A stretch of DNA of 14,578 bases, from the NCBI RefSeq assembly GCF_001557215.1, contig NZ_LSJM01000041.1, positions 1 to 14,578 on the forward strand. Reading direction: 5' to 3'. Positions 6,146 to 12,680 of this stretch are shown here, piece after piece (position 1 is the stretch's first letter; each line of letters starts with the position of its first letter). The notes under the pieces were generated by a model. The model did not search any database. It was not told the DNA's origin and saw nothing but the letters and a program-made list of their open reading frames with translations. Origin of the DNA: Sphingomonas sp. CCH9-E2. Its GTDB lineage: Bacteria; Pseudomonadota; Alphaproteobacteria; Sphingomonadales; Sphingomonadaceae. The position numbers were made by a program, and so were the translations under genes.

Positions 6146-6562
6146 ATGAGGGATGAGAAAGGCCTAGCTATCGGCGAGTTGTCGCGCCGAACCGGCGTGA
6201 ACATCGAGACGATCCGCTATTTCGAGCGCGTCGGCATTGTGGCGACCCCACCCCGCACGAGCGGGGGCCGGCGAGTATATGGGGCCGGCCACGTCCGCGT
6301 CCTTGGATTCATCCGTGGCGCGCGTGAACTCGGCTTCACCCCGGCCGAGGTGCGCGCGATCCTGTCACTTGGCGGTCCCGCGCAGGCGTCGTGCAGTGAG
6401 GTCCGCGAGATCGCGGCCCACCACCTGGAGCGGGTTCGCGCGAAAATGGCAGACCTAGCGCAACTCGAAAGCCTGCTTGCCACGACGATCGACCGTTGCG
6501 AGGGCGACGGGGCGGCGAGTTGTGCCGTGATCGAATTGCTTGACCAATATACAACCACTTAG
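6146..6562 (+). CDS. merR: Mercury-responsive MerR regulator
   Basis: A 138-residue MerR-family activator. The winged helix-turn-helix opens with LAIGELSRRTGVNIETIRYFERVGI (about residues 7-31) and the wing RTSGGRRVYG. A long dimerisation helix follows (about 85-115). Three cysteines match the Hg(II) site of Tn21/Tn501 MerR: Cys83, Cys118 and Cys126 here, against 82, 117 and 126 there. The metal-binding loop (CEGDGAASC) is therefore one residue shorter. It diverges from merT across a dyad with a 19-bp spacer. The stop codon TAG ends on the first base of an inserted IS1182-like element, but the sequence beyond the insertion would also supply a TAG, so the C-terminus is probably native. Confidence 0.92.
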   Translation: MRDEKGLAIGELSRRTGVNIETIRYFERVGIVATPPRTSGGRRVYGAGHVRVLGFIRGARELGFTPAEVRAILSLGGPAQASCSEVREIAAHHLERVRAKMADLAQLESLLATTIDRCEGDGAASCAVIELLDQYTTT

Positions 6563-6593
6563 GTGTCAAAACCGGTCGAGACTGTTGAAAAAG
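6562..6593 (+). repeat. Left terminal inverted repeat of the IS1182-like element
   Basis: It reads GGTGTCAAAACCGGTC then GAGACTGTTGAAAAAG. Against the reverse complement of 8067-8098 it differs at four of 32 positions. Its first base completes the merR stop codon. Confidence 0.82.
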
Positions 6594-6656
6594 TAGCACT
6601 TGCGGCCTTCTGCACAGGGTGATTCACTCGGTGCAAGGCAGCCGGGAGTGCGGAGG

Positions 6657-8000
6657 ATGATGGGTCGGCAAGTGGCGCAAGGGTCGCTGTTTTACGGGTT
6701 CCGGCTCGACGACCATGTGCCCGGCGACCATCTTCTGCGTCGTATCGACGGACTGCTCGACTTTGGCTTCGTGCGCGAGGCGCTGGCCGACAGTTATAGT
6801 GCCGGAGGGCGGCCGTCGATCGACCCCGAGCTGATGCTGCGGATGCTGCTGGTCGGTTATCTGTTCGGCATTCGGTCCGAGCGTCGGCTTTGCCAGGAAG
6901 TGCATCTCAACCTTGCGTATCGCTGGTTCTGTCGCCTCGATCTTGGCGACGCGGTCCCCGACCATTCGACTTTCTCAAAAAATCGCCATGGCCGCTTCCG
7001 GGGGTGCGATCTGTATCGTTTGCTGTTCGAGCAGGTGGTCGCCAAGTGCGCCGCCGGCGGACTGGTCGCGGGCCGTGAGCTCGCTGTGGACGGCAGCACG
7101 ATCATGGCGGACGCAAGCTGGGAAAAGAAGCTGTCAGGGACGACGGCGGCCGATGAGCTGCGTGCGCGTGATAAGGTGTCCCGGCCCGTGGCCGAGTATC
7201 TTGCCGCGCTTGACGCCGCGCTGCCGGTTGCCGCCGACGAACGCGAGCCGGTCGAGCCCAAGCATATCTCGCCGACGGACCCGCAGGCGGCTTTGACGCG
7301 CAAGCACGGTCCGGCGCGCTATGCCTATGCGATCAACCCGCTGCTCGACCTCGATACCGACTGCATCCTCGACGTCGAAGCCACGCCCGCCCGCTTTTCG
7401 GCTGAGGTGGCCGCAGCCCGGACCCTCATAACGCGCGCAAAGGCGAAGCTCGGTATCGTCCCCGACCAGCTTGCAGCCGACAAGGCCTATGGCAACGGTC
7501 CGTTGCTGGGGTGGCTGATCGATCAGGATATCACGCCGCATGTGCCGGTGATCGACCGAACGCGACAGCGTGACGACTTCTTCACCCGCGATGCCTTCCG
7601 TTATGATCGCAACGCCAACGTCTACCACTGCCCCAACGACAAGCTCCTGACTTACCGGGGCACCGTGCAGGCAAGCCAGGTCCGCGCTTATCGCAGCCGT
7701 CCCGCGGACTGCGCCGCGTGCGCGCTAAAGCCGCAGTGCACCACGGCCAGGCAGCGCGCCGTCACCCGCCTCGTCACCGAAGATGCACGTGATCAGGTCC
7801 GCGCCCTCAGCGGCACCGAAGCCTCAATCCGCGCGCGACAGCGACGAAAGCGGATCGAACGCGTGTTCGGGCACCTAAAACGCAACCTCAAACTCAGATC
7901 ATTGAAGCTGAGAGGACTGAAAGGGGCCGCCGAAGAGTTCACGATGGCAGCCGCCGCCTACAACCTTCAGCTACTCGCCAATCGGGCGGCACCAGCCTGA
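6657..8000 (+). CDS. IS1182-family DDE transposase
   Basis: A 447-residue transposase of the IS1182 family that cuts and joins the element ends. The family opening (MMGRQ, then LFYGFRLDDHVPGDHLLRRID) and the block GRPSIDPELMLRMLLVGYLFG, followed by GIRSERRLC and VPDHSTFSKNRHGRF, are intact. Likely catalytic acids are Asp145 (AVDGSTI), Asp275 (LAADKAYGNG) and Glu401 (RKRIERVFGHLKRN). A cysteine set in the C-terminal half (Cys325, Cys352, Cys355, Cys361) looks like a zinc ribbon. A TTG 19 codons upstream is in frame, but the ATG at 6657 matches the family start and has GGGAG eight bases before it. No frameshift or stop is seen, so it may be active. Confidence 0.93.
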   Translation: MMGRQVAQGSLFYGFRLDDHVPGDHLLRRIDGLLDFGFVREALADSYSAGGRPSIDPELMLRMLLVGYLFGIRSERRLCQEVHLNLAYRWFCRLDLGDAVPDHSTFSKNRHGRFRGCDLYRLLFEQVVAKCAAGGLVAGRELAVDGSTIMADASWEKKLSGTTAADELRARDKVSRPVAEYLAALDAALPVAADEREPVEPKHISPTDPQAALTRKHGPARYAYAINPLLDLDTDCILDVEATPARFSAEVAAARTLITRAKAKLGIVPDQLAADKAYGNGPLLGWLIDQDITPHVPVIDRTRQRDDFFTRDAFRYDRNANVYHCPNDKLLTYRGTVQASQVRAYRSRPADCAACALKPQCTTARQRAVTRLVTEDARDQVRALSGTEASIRARQRRKRIERVFGHLKRNLKLRSLKLRGLKGAAEEFTMAAAAYNLQLLANRAAPA

Positions 8001-8066
8001 GCAGCGAGGGTGGCTCGTCCACTCGCTGCCAATGCCGGTCGCGGCCTCAGCCGCCAACTGCACGGC

Positions 8067-8098
8067 CTTTTTCAACAGCCTCGGTCGGTTGTGACACC
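8067..8098 (-). repeat. Right terminal inverted repeat of the IS1182-like element
   Basis: Read on the minus strand it is GGTGTCACAACCGACC then GAGGCTGTTGAAAAAG. It lies 67 bases after the transposase stop codon and pairs with 6562-6593. Confidence 0.82.
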
Positions 8099-8131
8099 GC
8101 CATCCTGCCCTAGCGTTTCCGAGGGTTTGCA

Positions 8132-8143
8132 GGTGTCACAACC
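8132..8143 (+). repeat. Extra copy of the IS tip sequence
   Basis: GGTGTCACAACC here is identical to the outer 12 bases of the right terminal repeat but points the other way, so 8087-8098 and 8132-8143 form a perfect 12-bp inverted repeat around 33 bases. The sequence beyond it does not continue the IS end. It may be a remnant end of a related element or part of the target. The rest of 8099-8258 shows no gene. Confidence 0.5.
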
Positions 8144-8258
8144 CCGTGCCGAATTTTCTGAGCGTCGCTCAAATCAGCCATCCGGCTACGGCTCGCTCGG
8201 GCCACATTCCTAGCTTGAATGATGCCCGCCGCCGCTCAAGCTATTCTCAAACGGCCCT

Positions 8259-8714
8259 TTAGAACCCCGTCCGGGACGTGGTGTCGCAGGATGTGCGCAG
8301 GAAGCTGAGCGCCTCGGTGACCCGGCGTACGGCGTCGTTGTCGCCGACGAAGATGTCAATGCCGTCATAGGGCTGTACGCCGCTCCTGATCTCGACCGAG
8401 GATTGCGGCGCGTTCGTCGAGTAGAGCGGCCGGATGGCCACCACGCGGTCGAGCATGACCTGGATCCTGCTTTTGTCGGCGAGCGCCATCGTGACCGCGC
8501 AATTGCCTTTCACCGTGACCGTAACAATCTTCGCGCTTCGCACGAACCCCGGCCAAGGCTTCACTTCCGCGGGTCCGCGCGTCAGCATATCCTGAATGAA
8601 CGTCGACGCCCCAGCCGCCGTTCGTGGCTTCGCCGGCGCTTGCTCCTGGGCGATGCCGGCGCTCGGATACTCCAGCGCGAGCAGGCACAACAGGATCAAC
8701 TTACTGTGCGGCAT
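8259..8714 (-). CDS. Small secreted protein, function unknown
   Basis: A 151-residue protein with a likely signal peptide (LILLCLLALEYPSAGIA, cleavage near residue 22 before QEQAPAK). The mature part has two cysteines (GNCAVTM and RTSCDTT) that could form a disulfide, and is predicted to be mixed strand and helix. I do not recognise the family. The start overlaps the end of the GNAT gene by 14 bases, so it is the last gene of a three-gene minus-strand unit and is probably translated by coupling; only a weak GAG precedes the ATG. The unit ends 160 bases from the IS element. Its role is likely extracytoplasmic, but nothing in the sequence names a ligand. Confidence 0.7.
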   Translation of the reverse strand: MPHSKLILLCLLALEYPSAGIAQEQAPAKPRTAAGASTFIQDMLTRGPAEVKPWPGFVRSAKIVTVTVKGNCAVTMALADKSRIQVMLDRVVAIRPLYSTNAPQSSVEIRSGVQPYDGIDIFVGDNDAVRRVTEALSFLRTSCDTTSRTGF

Positions 8715-9360
8715 ACGAAAGCTCGGTGAATTTCAGGGTGGATGTGGTCGGAGGCGCGGACCGCCAGGGCGCGATCATACGGCCCATTGTATAATGGTCG
8801 CCGACGCCGTTGCGCACGTCGCCCGCGGTTCTGAGGTCGGCGCAGATCGTATATCCAAGCCGCTGGTAAAGCGCGAGCGCACGTTCGTTGCGCGTCGCCA
8901 CGAGAATGACGAGAAAAATGAAGCCGCTCCGTCGCGCCCACGCCTCCCCGGCCGACACCAGGTCCGAGCCTAGCCCCAGCCCCCGCCACCTCTGCCTGAG
9001 CGCTAGGCTGAACGAGGCGAACTCGGCGGCTTCCTCGCCCAGCACACCGTGCACGTCGATGTATCCCAGCAAGCTTCCGTTTCGCTCCAGAACGAAGATG
9101 CCCCGCTCGCTGCGCGCGACGGCGGTCAACTCCTCCAGCGTGCGCCGTAGCAGCGCCCGACGATCCGCGACGTCGAGCACCATGTGCTCCGTTTCGGCGC
9201 TCAGCACGATCTTCAAACGTGCAAGCGCTTTGGCGTCGGCGACCGAGGCGGCGCGCAGTACGATCGGCGACTGCCCTAGGGTCAACCTGACAACGTGCGC
9301 GGGATGCCTGCGCGCGCGGTTTATGCCGATGGGCGTGCTGGGGAGAGCACTCCGGCTCAA
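8701..9360 (-). CDS. GNAT-family N-acetyltransferase
   Basis: A protein of about 219 residues with a GNAT fold, which transfers an acyl group from acyl-CoA to an amine. The acyl-CoA loop is RWRGLGLGSDL (about residues 124-134, pattern R/Q-x-x-G-x-G), preceded by the strand AAEFASFSLAL. The closing block ATRNERALALYQRLGY (155-170) is typical of RimI-like members. The start is uncertain: no ATG is present in the frame. The TTG at 9360 is chosen because it overlaps the stop of the upstream membrane gene as TTGA; a TTG at 9420 and one nearer the domain (LTLGQSPIVLRAAS) are alternatives. The conserved domain begins only at about residue 33, so the first 30 residues are doubtful. The substrate cannot be predicted. 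Confidence 0.85.
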   Translation of the reverse strand: MSRSALPSTPIGINRARRHPAHVVRLTLGQSPIVLRAASVADAKALARLKIVLSAETEHMVLDVADRRALLRRTLEELTAVARSERGIFVLERNGSLLGYIDVHGVLGEEAAEFASFSLALRQRWRGLGLGSDLVSAGEAWARRSGFIFLVILVATRNERALALYQRLGYTICADLRTAGDVRNGVGDHYTMGRMIAPWRSAPPTTSTLKFTELSYAAQ

Positions 9361-10022
9361 GAGGCGGCGGCCGCTGCTTGGGTGGGCTTGCCTCCAACCG
9401 GCAGTCGCAGGGTCGAGCAAGCTCCAACCATGACGGCCTTGAAGCGCGCGACATTGGAACCGATGGCCGTCCAGCGAGGCTGATCACGGTTGGTGGCGAT
9501 GATAAGCCCGGCCAGGTTGCCGACCACCGACACCAGATCGACGGCCAGCGCGAAATACGCCCCTGCGAGCAGGTTATGGGCCAGCCAGAATGGAGCAGCG
9601 ACGAGAAAGGTCGCTTTCATCCGGACAATCGATCTCTGGGACCGCGCGCGCATGCTGATCACACTGGCGCACGCCACGAGCGCGGACAGCGCTCCATGCC
9701 AGGTCATGATGGTGAGCAGCATCAACGCGACCAGCATCAAGCCGTCCAGCGAACGCCGGCGATGAGGATCGCTCGATGTGATCGCGACCAGAAGCTGCAC
9801 GAGCGACAAGCCGCTCGCGGCTGCGGCGGTGAACGCCCCCAGAAGCGCAAAATGCATCGCGAAGGCCAGGGCGCCGGCGCTTTGGACGGCGAGAGCGCTG
9901 CGACGATCGCGGAGAAATGGCCAGGCCGCAACGCAGGCGAGTCCGGTGAGGCCGAGCAGCGTCACCGGGTTCCCCGCCAGGGTTATTGTCTCGAATAACG
10001 ATTGCACCAAAGGATCCCGCAT
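9357..10022 (-). CDS. YgjV-like inner membrane protein
   Basis: A 221-residue protein with about six hydrophobic segments, resembling the YgjV family of small inner membrane proteins (function unknown). Shared features are the early segment with AFAMHFALLGAFTAAAASG, the central paired helices ending in a WHGALSALVAC stretch, and FWLAHNLLAGAYFALAVDLVSVVGNLAGL near the C-terminus, where YgjV has a similar W-x-x-HN-x-x-AG motif. The C-terminal tail is alanine-rich and overlaps the start of the acetyltransferase gene. The ATG at 10022 has only a weak GGCGG upstream. It heads a unit with the GNAT and secreted-protein genes. Family assignment is from memory of the motif pattern. Confidence 0.65.
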   Translation of the reverse strand: MRDPLVQSLFETITLAGNPVTLLGLTGLACVAAWPFLRDRRSALAVQSAGALAFAMHFALLGAFTAAAASGLSLVQLLVAITSSDPHRRRSLDGLMLVALMLLTIMTWHGALSALVACASVISMRARSQRSIVRMKATFLVAAPFWLAHNLLAGAYFALAVDLVSVVGNLAGLIIATNRDQPRWTAIGSNVARFKAVMVGACSTLRLPVGGKPTQAAAAAS

Positions 10023-10058
10023 GCCGCCAGCCGGTGAGCATCATGAAGGATCAAGGTT

Positions 10059-10093
10059 ACCAAGTCGTACCTACTTGGTGAGCGGGGTACGAC
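10059..10093. promoter_or_regulatory. Two overlapping, mutually exclusive hairpins
   Basis: Stem A pairs ACCAAGT (10059-10065) with ACTTGGT (10073-10079). Stem B pairs GTCGTACC (10064-10071) with GGTACGAC (10086-10093). The two share bases and cannot form together. They lie between the YgjV-like gene (minus strand) and the small secreted gene at 10192 (plus strand), about 100 bases before the latter's ATG. They could be an operator pair, an attenuator or a terminator; no T-run follows. Confidence 0.45.
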
Positions 10094-10191
10094 TGAACGG
10101 GCGCTGACGGGGCCATTCAGACCTGTTTCAAGGCAGCCCATCTAGTCAGGGGCCAATCCGCCATCGGGCGGACCTTGGAAGGAGAACCGAG

Positions 10192-10494
10192 ATGGTGCGC
10201 AAGTTCATCGCAGCTGCGGCGCTGCTGGCTTCCACGGCCGGCATGCTCGCCCCGAGCGCAGCGCTGGCGCGAGACCGTGAGCATGGCGGATGGCAGGCCC
10301 GCAACGAGCATGGCCGGGATCAGCACGGCTACGGCAACCGCTATCGGGATTATGATCGCCGCAATCGACACGGGAGCTACTACGCCAGCAACCGGCATTA
10401 TGTTGGAAACGGCTATTATGCGCGCCGCCATGGGTCGGGTTACGGTTACAACCAGCATCGCGAGGGCGAGCACGATCCCTATCGCGGCCACTAG
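10192..10494 (+). CDS. Small secreted Tyr/His/Gly/Arg-rich protein
   Basis: A 100-residue protein with a clear signal peptide (MVRKFIAAAALLASTAGML, cleavage near ALA at residues 24-26). The mature part is low complexity, dominated by Arg, His, Tyr, Gly and Asn with no cysteine (RYRDYDRRNRHGSYY is typical). A good ribosome site AAGGAG lies a few bases before the ATG. Similar short RDxH-rich exported proteins occur widely in sphingomonads with no known function. The histidine content could bind metal, which would fit the neighbouring genes, but the pattern is not diagnostic. It is followed by a lipoprotein gene on the same strand after about 110 bases. Confidence 0.72.
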   Translation: MVRKFIAAAALLASTAGMLAPSAALARDREHGGWQARNEHGRDQHGYGNRYRDYDRRNRHGSYYASNRHYVGNGYYARRHGSGYGYNQHREGEHDPYRGH

Positions 10495-10608
10495 GTCGCG
10501 TTGGGAACACAAGCGGGCATCGGGCTTGGCAGGCCGTGCGGATAGGCGCATGTTGATGACGGGCGGTCGCTCAACGTCCGGGCGTCGTCCGTTCATCGGA
10601 CCCGAGCA

Positions 10609-10887
10609 ATGCCGCGCCCTCTTCGTAAGGCCCTCTCCACCTTCATTCTGCTGGCAGCGCTTGCCGGCTGCGTCAGTCGCCGAGAGATGACCGCCCGCCA
10701 TCAGGCCGCGTGCGCGAGCTACGGCTTCCAGCCCGGGACGGAGGGCTACGCCAACTGCCTTCTTCAGCTCGACATGGGCGATTATAGTTATGGCCACCAC
10801 GGCGGTGGCGTGCCGTTGTTCCCCGCGCGGCATCCTTCGCCCCGGCCGGCTCCCGCCCCCGCGGTTACGCCGGACCAAGCCCGGTGA
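10609..10887 (+). CDS. Small lipoprotein, function unknown
   Basis: A 92-residue protein with a lipoprotein signal (basic start, hydrophobic core FILLAALAGC with lipidated Cys21). The mature part has the pattern CASYGFQPGTEGYANCLLQLD, seen in many short alphaproteobacterial lipoproteins with two cysteines spaced to form a disulfide. The C-terminal third is Pro/Ala/His-rich and probably disordered. No clear ribosome site precedes the ATG at 10609. It converges with the DUF2231 membrane gene at 10936, with 48 bases between. Confidence 0.78.
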   Translation: MPRPLRKALSTFILLAALAGCVSRREMTARHQAACASYGFQPGTEGYANCLLQLDMGDYSYGHHGGGVPLFPARHPSPRPAPAPAVTPDQAR

Positions 10888-10935
10888 AACAGTTCGCCGC
10901 CTTGGCGAGCCGAGTATGTCGATCCGGCGTGTCGT

Positions 10936-11640
10936 TCAGAAGGCGAGGTGGTTCAGGCCGCCGTGCATGAATGATCCGCCGAGCCAGCCTTGGACGGCGA
11001 TCGCGATGGTGACCGCGCCGAGCAGGCTCCAGTAAGCGGTGCGGGGCCGCTCCGCCGCCCGCCGCGCCCGGAACGCCAGGTAGACCAGCACGACCGAGAG
11101 TGCCGCCAGCGTGGTGCCGAGCCACCGGTGAGTCATCAGCACGGGATTGCGATCGGAAAGGTAGAAGCCGCCGGCGAACCAGCCGAGGAACGCCGCGACG
11201 ATCGCGCCCAGCGAGCCGACGATCAGCATGACCCGCGCCGCTTCCTGGTAGGATGCGTTGCGCCGCCAAAGCCCGAACAGCTCCACCGCCAGCGCGCCAA
11301 TGATCATGGCGATCGGGAAGTGGATCACCATCGTGTGCAGGCGGCCAAGCCAGCTTACCAAGCGCTGCCCGAAGGTCTTGTTCCTGGCGTTGGCCTCGTC
11401 GTGCCCGTGGCCCATCGCCATGTCGTCCGCAGCCACGTCCTGGCCCATCGCGGCGTCCGCCGGGCCGACCGCGTTGTCGTTCATCCCCGCCATGCCTGCA
11501 TGGTCGTCGCTTGCCGCCCGGCTCGCCTGAGTATTGCCCGGTCCGGCCCCGAGCGCGTCGTGATCCTCATGGGCGAGCGCCGGTCCCGCCATGCCCAGCA
11601 TAAGCGCCGCCAGCAACAAGGTCAGCTTCGAATTCCGCAT
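10936..11640 (-). CDS. DUF2231-type membrane protein with His/Met-rich periplasmic region
   Basis: A 234-residue protein. A signal peptide (LTLLLAALMLGMAGPALA, cleavage near residue 23) is followed by a region rich in His, Met, Asp and Ala (AHEDHDALGAG, DDHAGMAGMNDNAVG, MAMGHGHDEAN; about residues 24-80) that looks suited to binding copper. Then come four hydrophobic segments typical of DUF2231, including LHTMVIHFPIAMIIGALAVEL with its conserved histidines, GAIVAAFLGWFAG, and a C-terminal GWLGGSFMHGGLNHLAF. DUF2231 proteins have no fixed function; some lie beside copper or heme genes. The in-frame ORF extends to 11739, but the ATG at 11640 begins the signal peptide. A role in copper handling is inferred from composition and from the nearby oxidase. 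Confidence 0.8.
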   Translation of the reverse strand: MRNSKLTLLLAALMLGMAGPALAHEDHDALGAGPGNTQASRAASDDHAGMAGMNDNAVGPADAAMGQDVAADDMAMGHGHDEANARNKTFGQRLVSWLGRLHTMVIHFPIAMIIGALAVELFGLWRRNASYQEAARVMLIVGSLGAIVAAFLGWFAGGFYLSDRNPVLMTHRWLGTTLAALSVVLVYLAFRARRAAERPRTAYWSLLGAVTIAIAVQGWLGGSFMHGGLNHLAF

Positions 11641-12014
11641 GGGCCAAGCGCTTTCTTTGACGATTCTCTTTGTGGATACGCAGCACGAGGCGTTTGCCCT
11701 CGCTAGCGCTTGGCATTTCCCGATGCGCCCTGCCTGCACGGGTGAGACACACAGTTCAATTGCGGACGATCCAACCCTAAGACAGAAGCGTCGCGATCAC
11801 GCCAGCATTCAAAGCGGAGAAGTAGCTTTGCCTTTTCTGCGGAAGCATCGGCAGGAGCACCTGATCGTCCGCTTGAGCGCCGCTTGCACGCGACGCTCTC
11901 CGGGGAAAGGTCAGAACACATCTACCCGGTAGTGGCAGGCCGCTAGACCTGCTTTCTCCAGCGGGTTGCCACGTTCGCTACTGGCAACCCGCTAGCCGTC
12001 CGTCCGACATGGCT
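11641..12014. other. Gene-free stretch with hairpins
   Basis: No convincing gene lies in these 374 bases; the open frames look like chance reading. It holds the upstream region of the DUF2231 gene at its left end. Near its right end are three inverted repeats: CTACCCGGTAG (11922-11932), GCAGG/CCTGC (11935-11952) and the 12-bp stem described separately. Confidence 0.5.
11960..11993 (-). terminator. 12-bp stem hairpin, possible terminator
   Basis: AGCGGGTTGCCA (11960-11971) and TGGCAACCCGCT (11982-11993) pair perfectly around a 10-base loop. It lies 21 bases beyond the stop of the Met/Lys-rich gene (12015-12239), where a terminator would be expected. No T-run follows on the minus strand, so Rho-independent termination is not assured. 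Confidence 0.5.
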
Positions 12015-12239
12015 TCACTTCGGCTTCGGCGCAGCCTTTTGATGTCCGCCCTTGTGGTGGGCGGTCTTCTTCGGAGCGGCCTTTTTGCCCTTCGTGGCCA
12101 TCTTGGCACCGGGTGCCATCTTCATCCCGGCCATCGAGCCACCGCTCGTTTGCGCCGACGCCGCGCTGACGCCGGCGGTGGCGATGCCAATAGCCGCAAC
12201 GGCCTGAAGCAGCTTGGCTGCGAAGTGTGTTGTGATCAT
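12015..12239 (-). CDS. Small exported Met- and Lys/His-rich protein
   Basis: A 74-residue protein with a signal peptide (about 30 residues, ending GVSAASAQ). A short Met-rich motif (GGSMAGMKMAPGAKM) is followed by a strongly basic Lys/His/Ala/Pro tail (KKTAHHKGGHQKAAPKPK). Met-x-x-Met patterns bind Cu(I), so a copper-buffering role is plausible but unproven. The ATG at 12239 is chosen over the upstream in-frame start because GGAGAG lies five bases ahead and the signal peptide begins there. There is no recognised family beyond similarity in composition to pentapeptide-MXKDX-type short proteins. Confidence 0.72.
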   Translation of the reverse strand: MITTHFAAKLLQAVAAIGIATAGVSAASAQTSGGSMAGMKMAPGAKMATKGKKAAPKKTAHHKGGHQKAAPKPK

Positions 12240-12424
12240 AATCTCTCCACTCCCACGGGCAGACGGCAATGGTCGATCTGCTCATGAGATACTACGCGAC
12301 AGGATGCCTGAGCCCTCATTATCGTGGAGAAAGGATCCGGTGTGGAGCGGAGGTCGCACCCGCGGACGCTCCCATCGTGAGCAGGATCGAAGATCAGCCC
12401 AGCACTCCAACCGGAGAAGAAGCG

Positions 12425-12637
12425 ATGAGGATCAACATGCTTGGCTACGGAGTCGCCGTTCTGGCGGCCCTGCTCGTCTCTGCGTGCGGAACACGCGAAC
12501 CGGAGAACATCTCGGAGGATCAGCTCAATCATTTCACGGGAATCACCGAGCACGACCACCCGTCGTCGCCGACGGCTGATCAGCAGAGCGGCGACAGCTC
12601 GGCCGCTTCCAACTCGGTGAACGGTGAAGCGAGGTGA
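12425..12637 (+). CDS. Small lipoprotein, function unknown
   Basis: A 70-residue lipoprotein: the signal core GYGVAVLAALLVSAC has a lipobox LVSAC with lipidated Cys21. The short mature region is acidic and Ser/His-rich (EDQLNHFTGITEHDHPSSP, then a Ser/Asn tail), probably disordered. The ATG at 12425 follows GGAGAAGAAGCG; the frame stays open upstream, but the signal peptide fixes this start. No family is recognised. It lies between the Met-rich gene and the resolvase, and its stop is 43 bases before the res-like dyad. Confidence 0.72.
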   Translation: MRINMLGYGVAVLAALLVSACGTREPENISEDQLNHFTGITEHDHPSSPTADQQSGDSSAASNSVNGEAR

Positions 12638-12680
12638 GCCGGTCGAGGCGTTTGCCAGGTCGGCGGCTCCTTGCTACTCG

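Larger units (their letters stand above)
6562..8098 (+). mobile_element. IS1182-family insertion sequence, 1537 bp
   Basis: A complete-looking element bounded by 32-bp imperfect inverted repeats (6562-6593 and 8067-8098; 28 of 32 positions match), enclosing one transposase gene. The repeats start GGTGTCA and end GTTGAAAAAG. The element begins at the G of the merR stop codon. No direct target duplication is obvious: the left flank reads ACCACTTA and the right flank GCCATCCT. The inner part CTGTTGAAAAAG is well conserved, so the true end could also be at GAG (6578 and 8082), with the outer 16 bases belonging to a shared target-like flank. The longer definition is preferred because the outer part also matches. 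Confidence 0.85.

Noticed and set aside
5262..6149. Plus-strand open frame of 295 codons over the mer genes
   Set aside because: Arg/Ala-rich chance frame opposite merT and the GDCCVFC gene; it overlaps the dsrE end and has no recognisable domain.
8010..8213. Open frame of 67 codons spanning the right IS end
   Set aside because: It crosses the inverted repeat and has no motif or ribosome site; chance frame.
8696..9487. Minus-strand frame of 263 codons overlapping the GNAT gene
   Set aside because: Arg-rich shadow of the GNAT frame; the GNAT motifs are in the other frame.
10990..11706. Plus-strand frame of 238 codons opposite the DUF2231 gene
   Set aside because: Arg/His/Pro-rich antisense frame; the minus strand has a signal peptide and four membrane segments.
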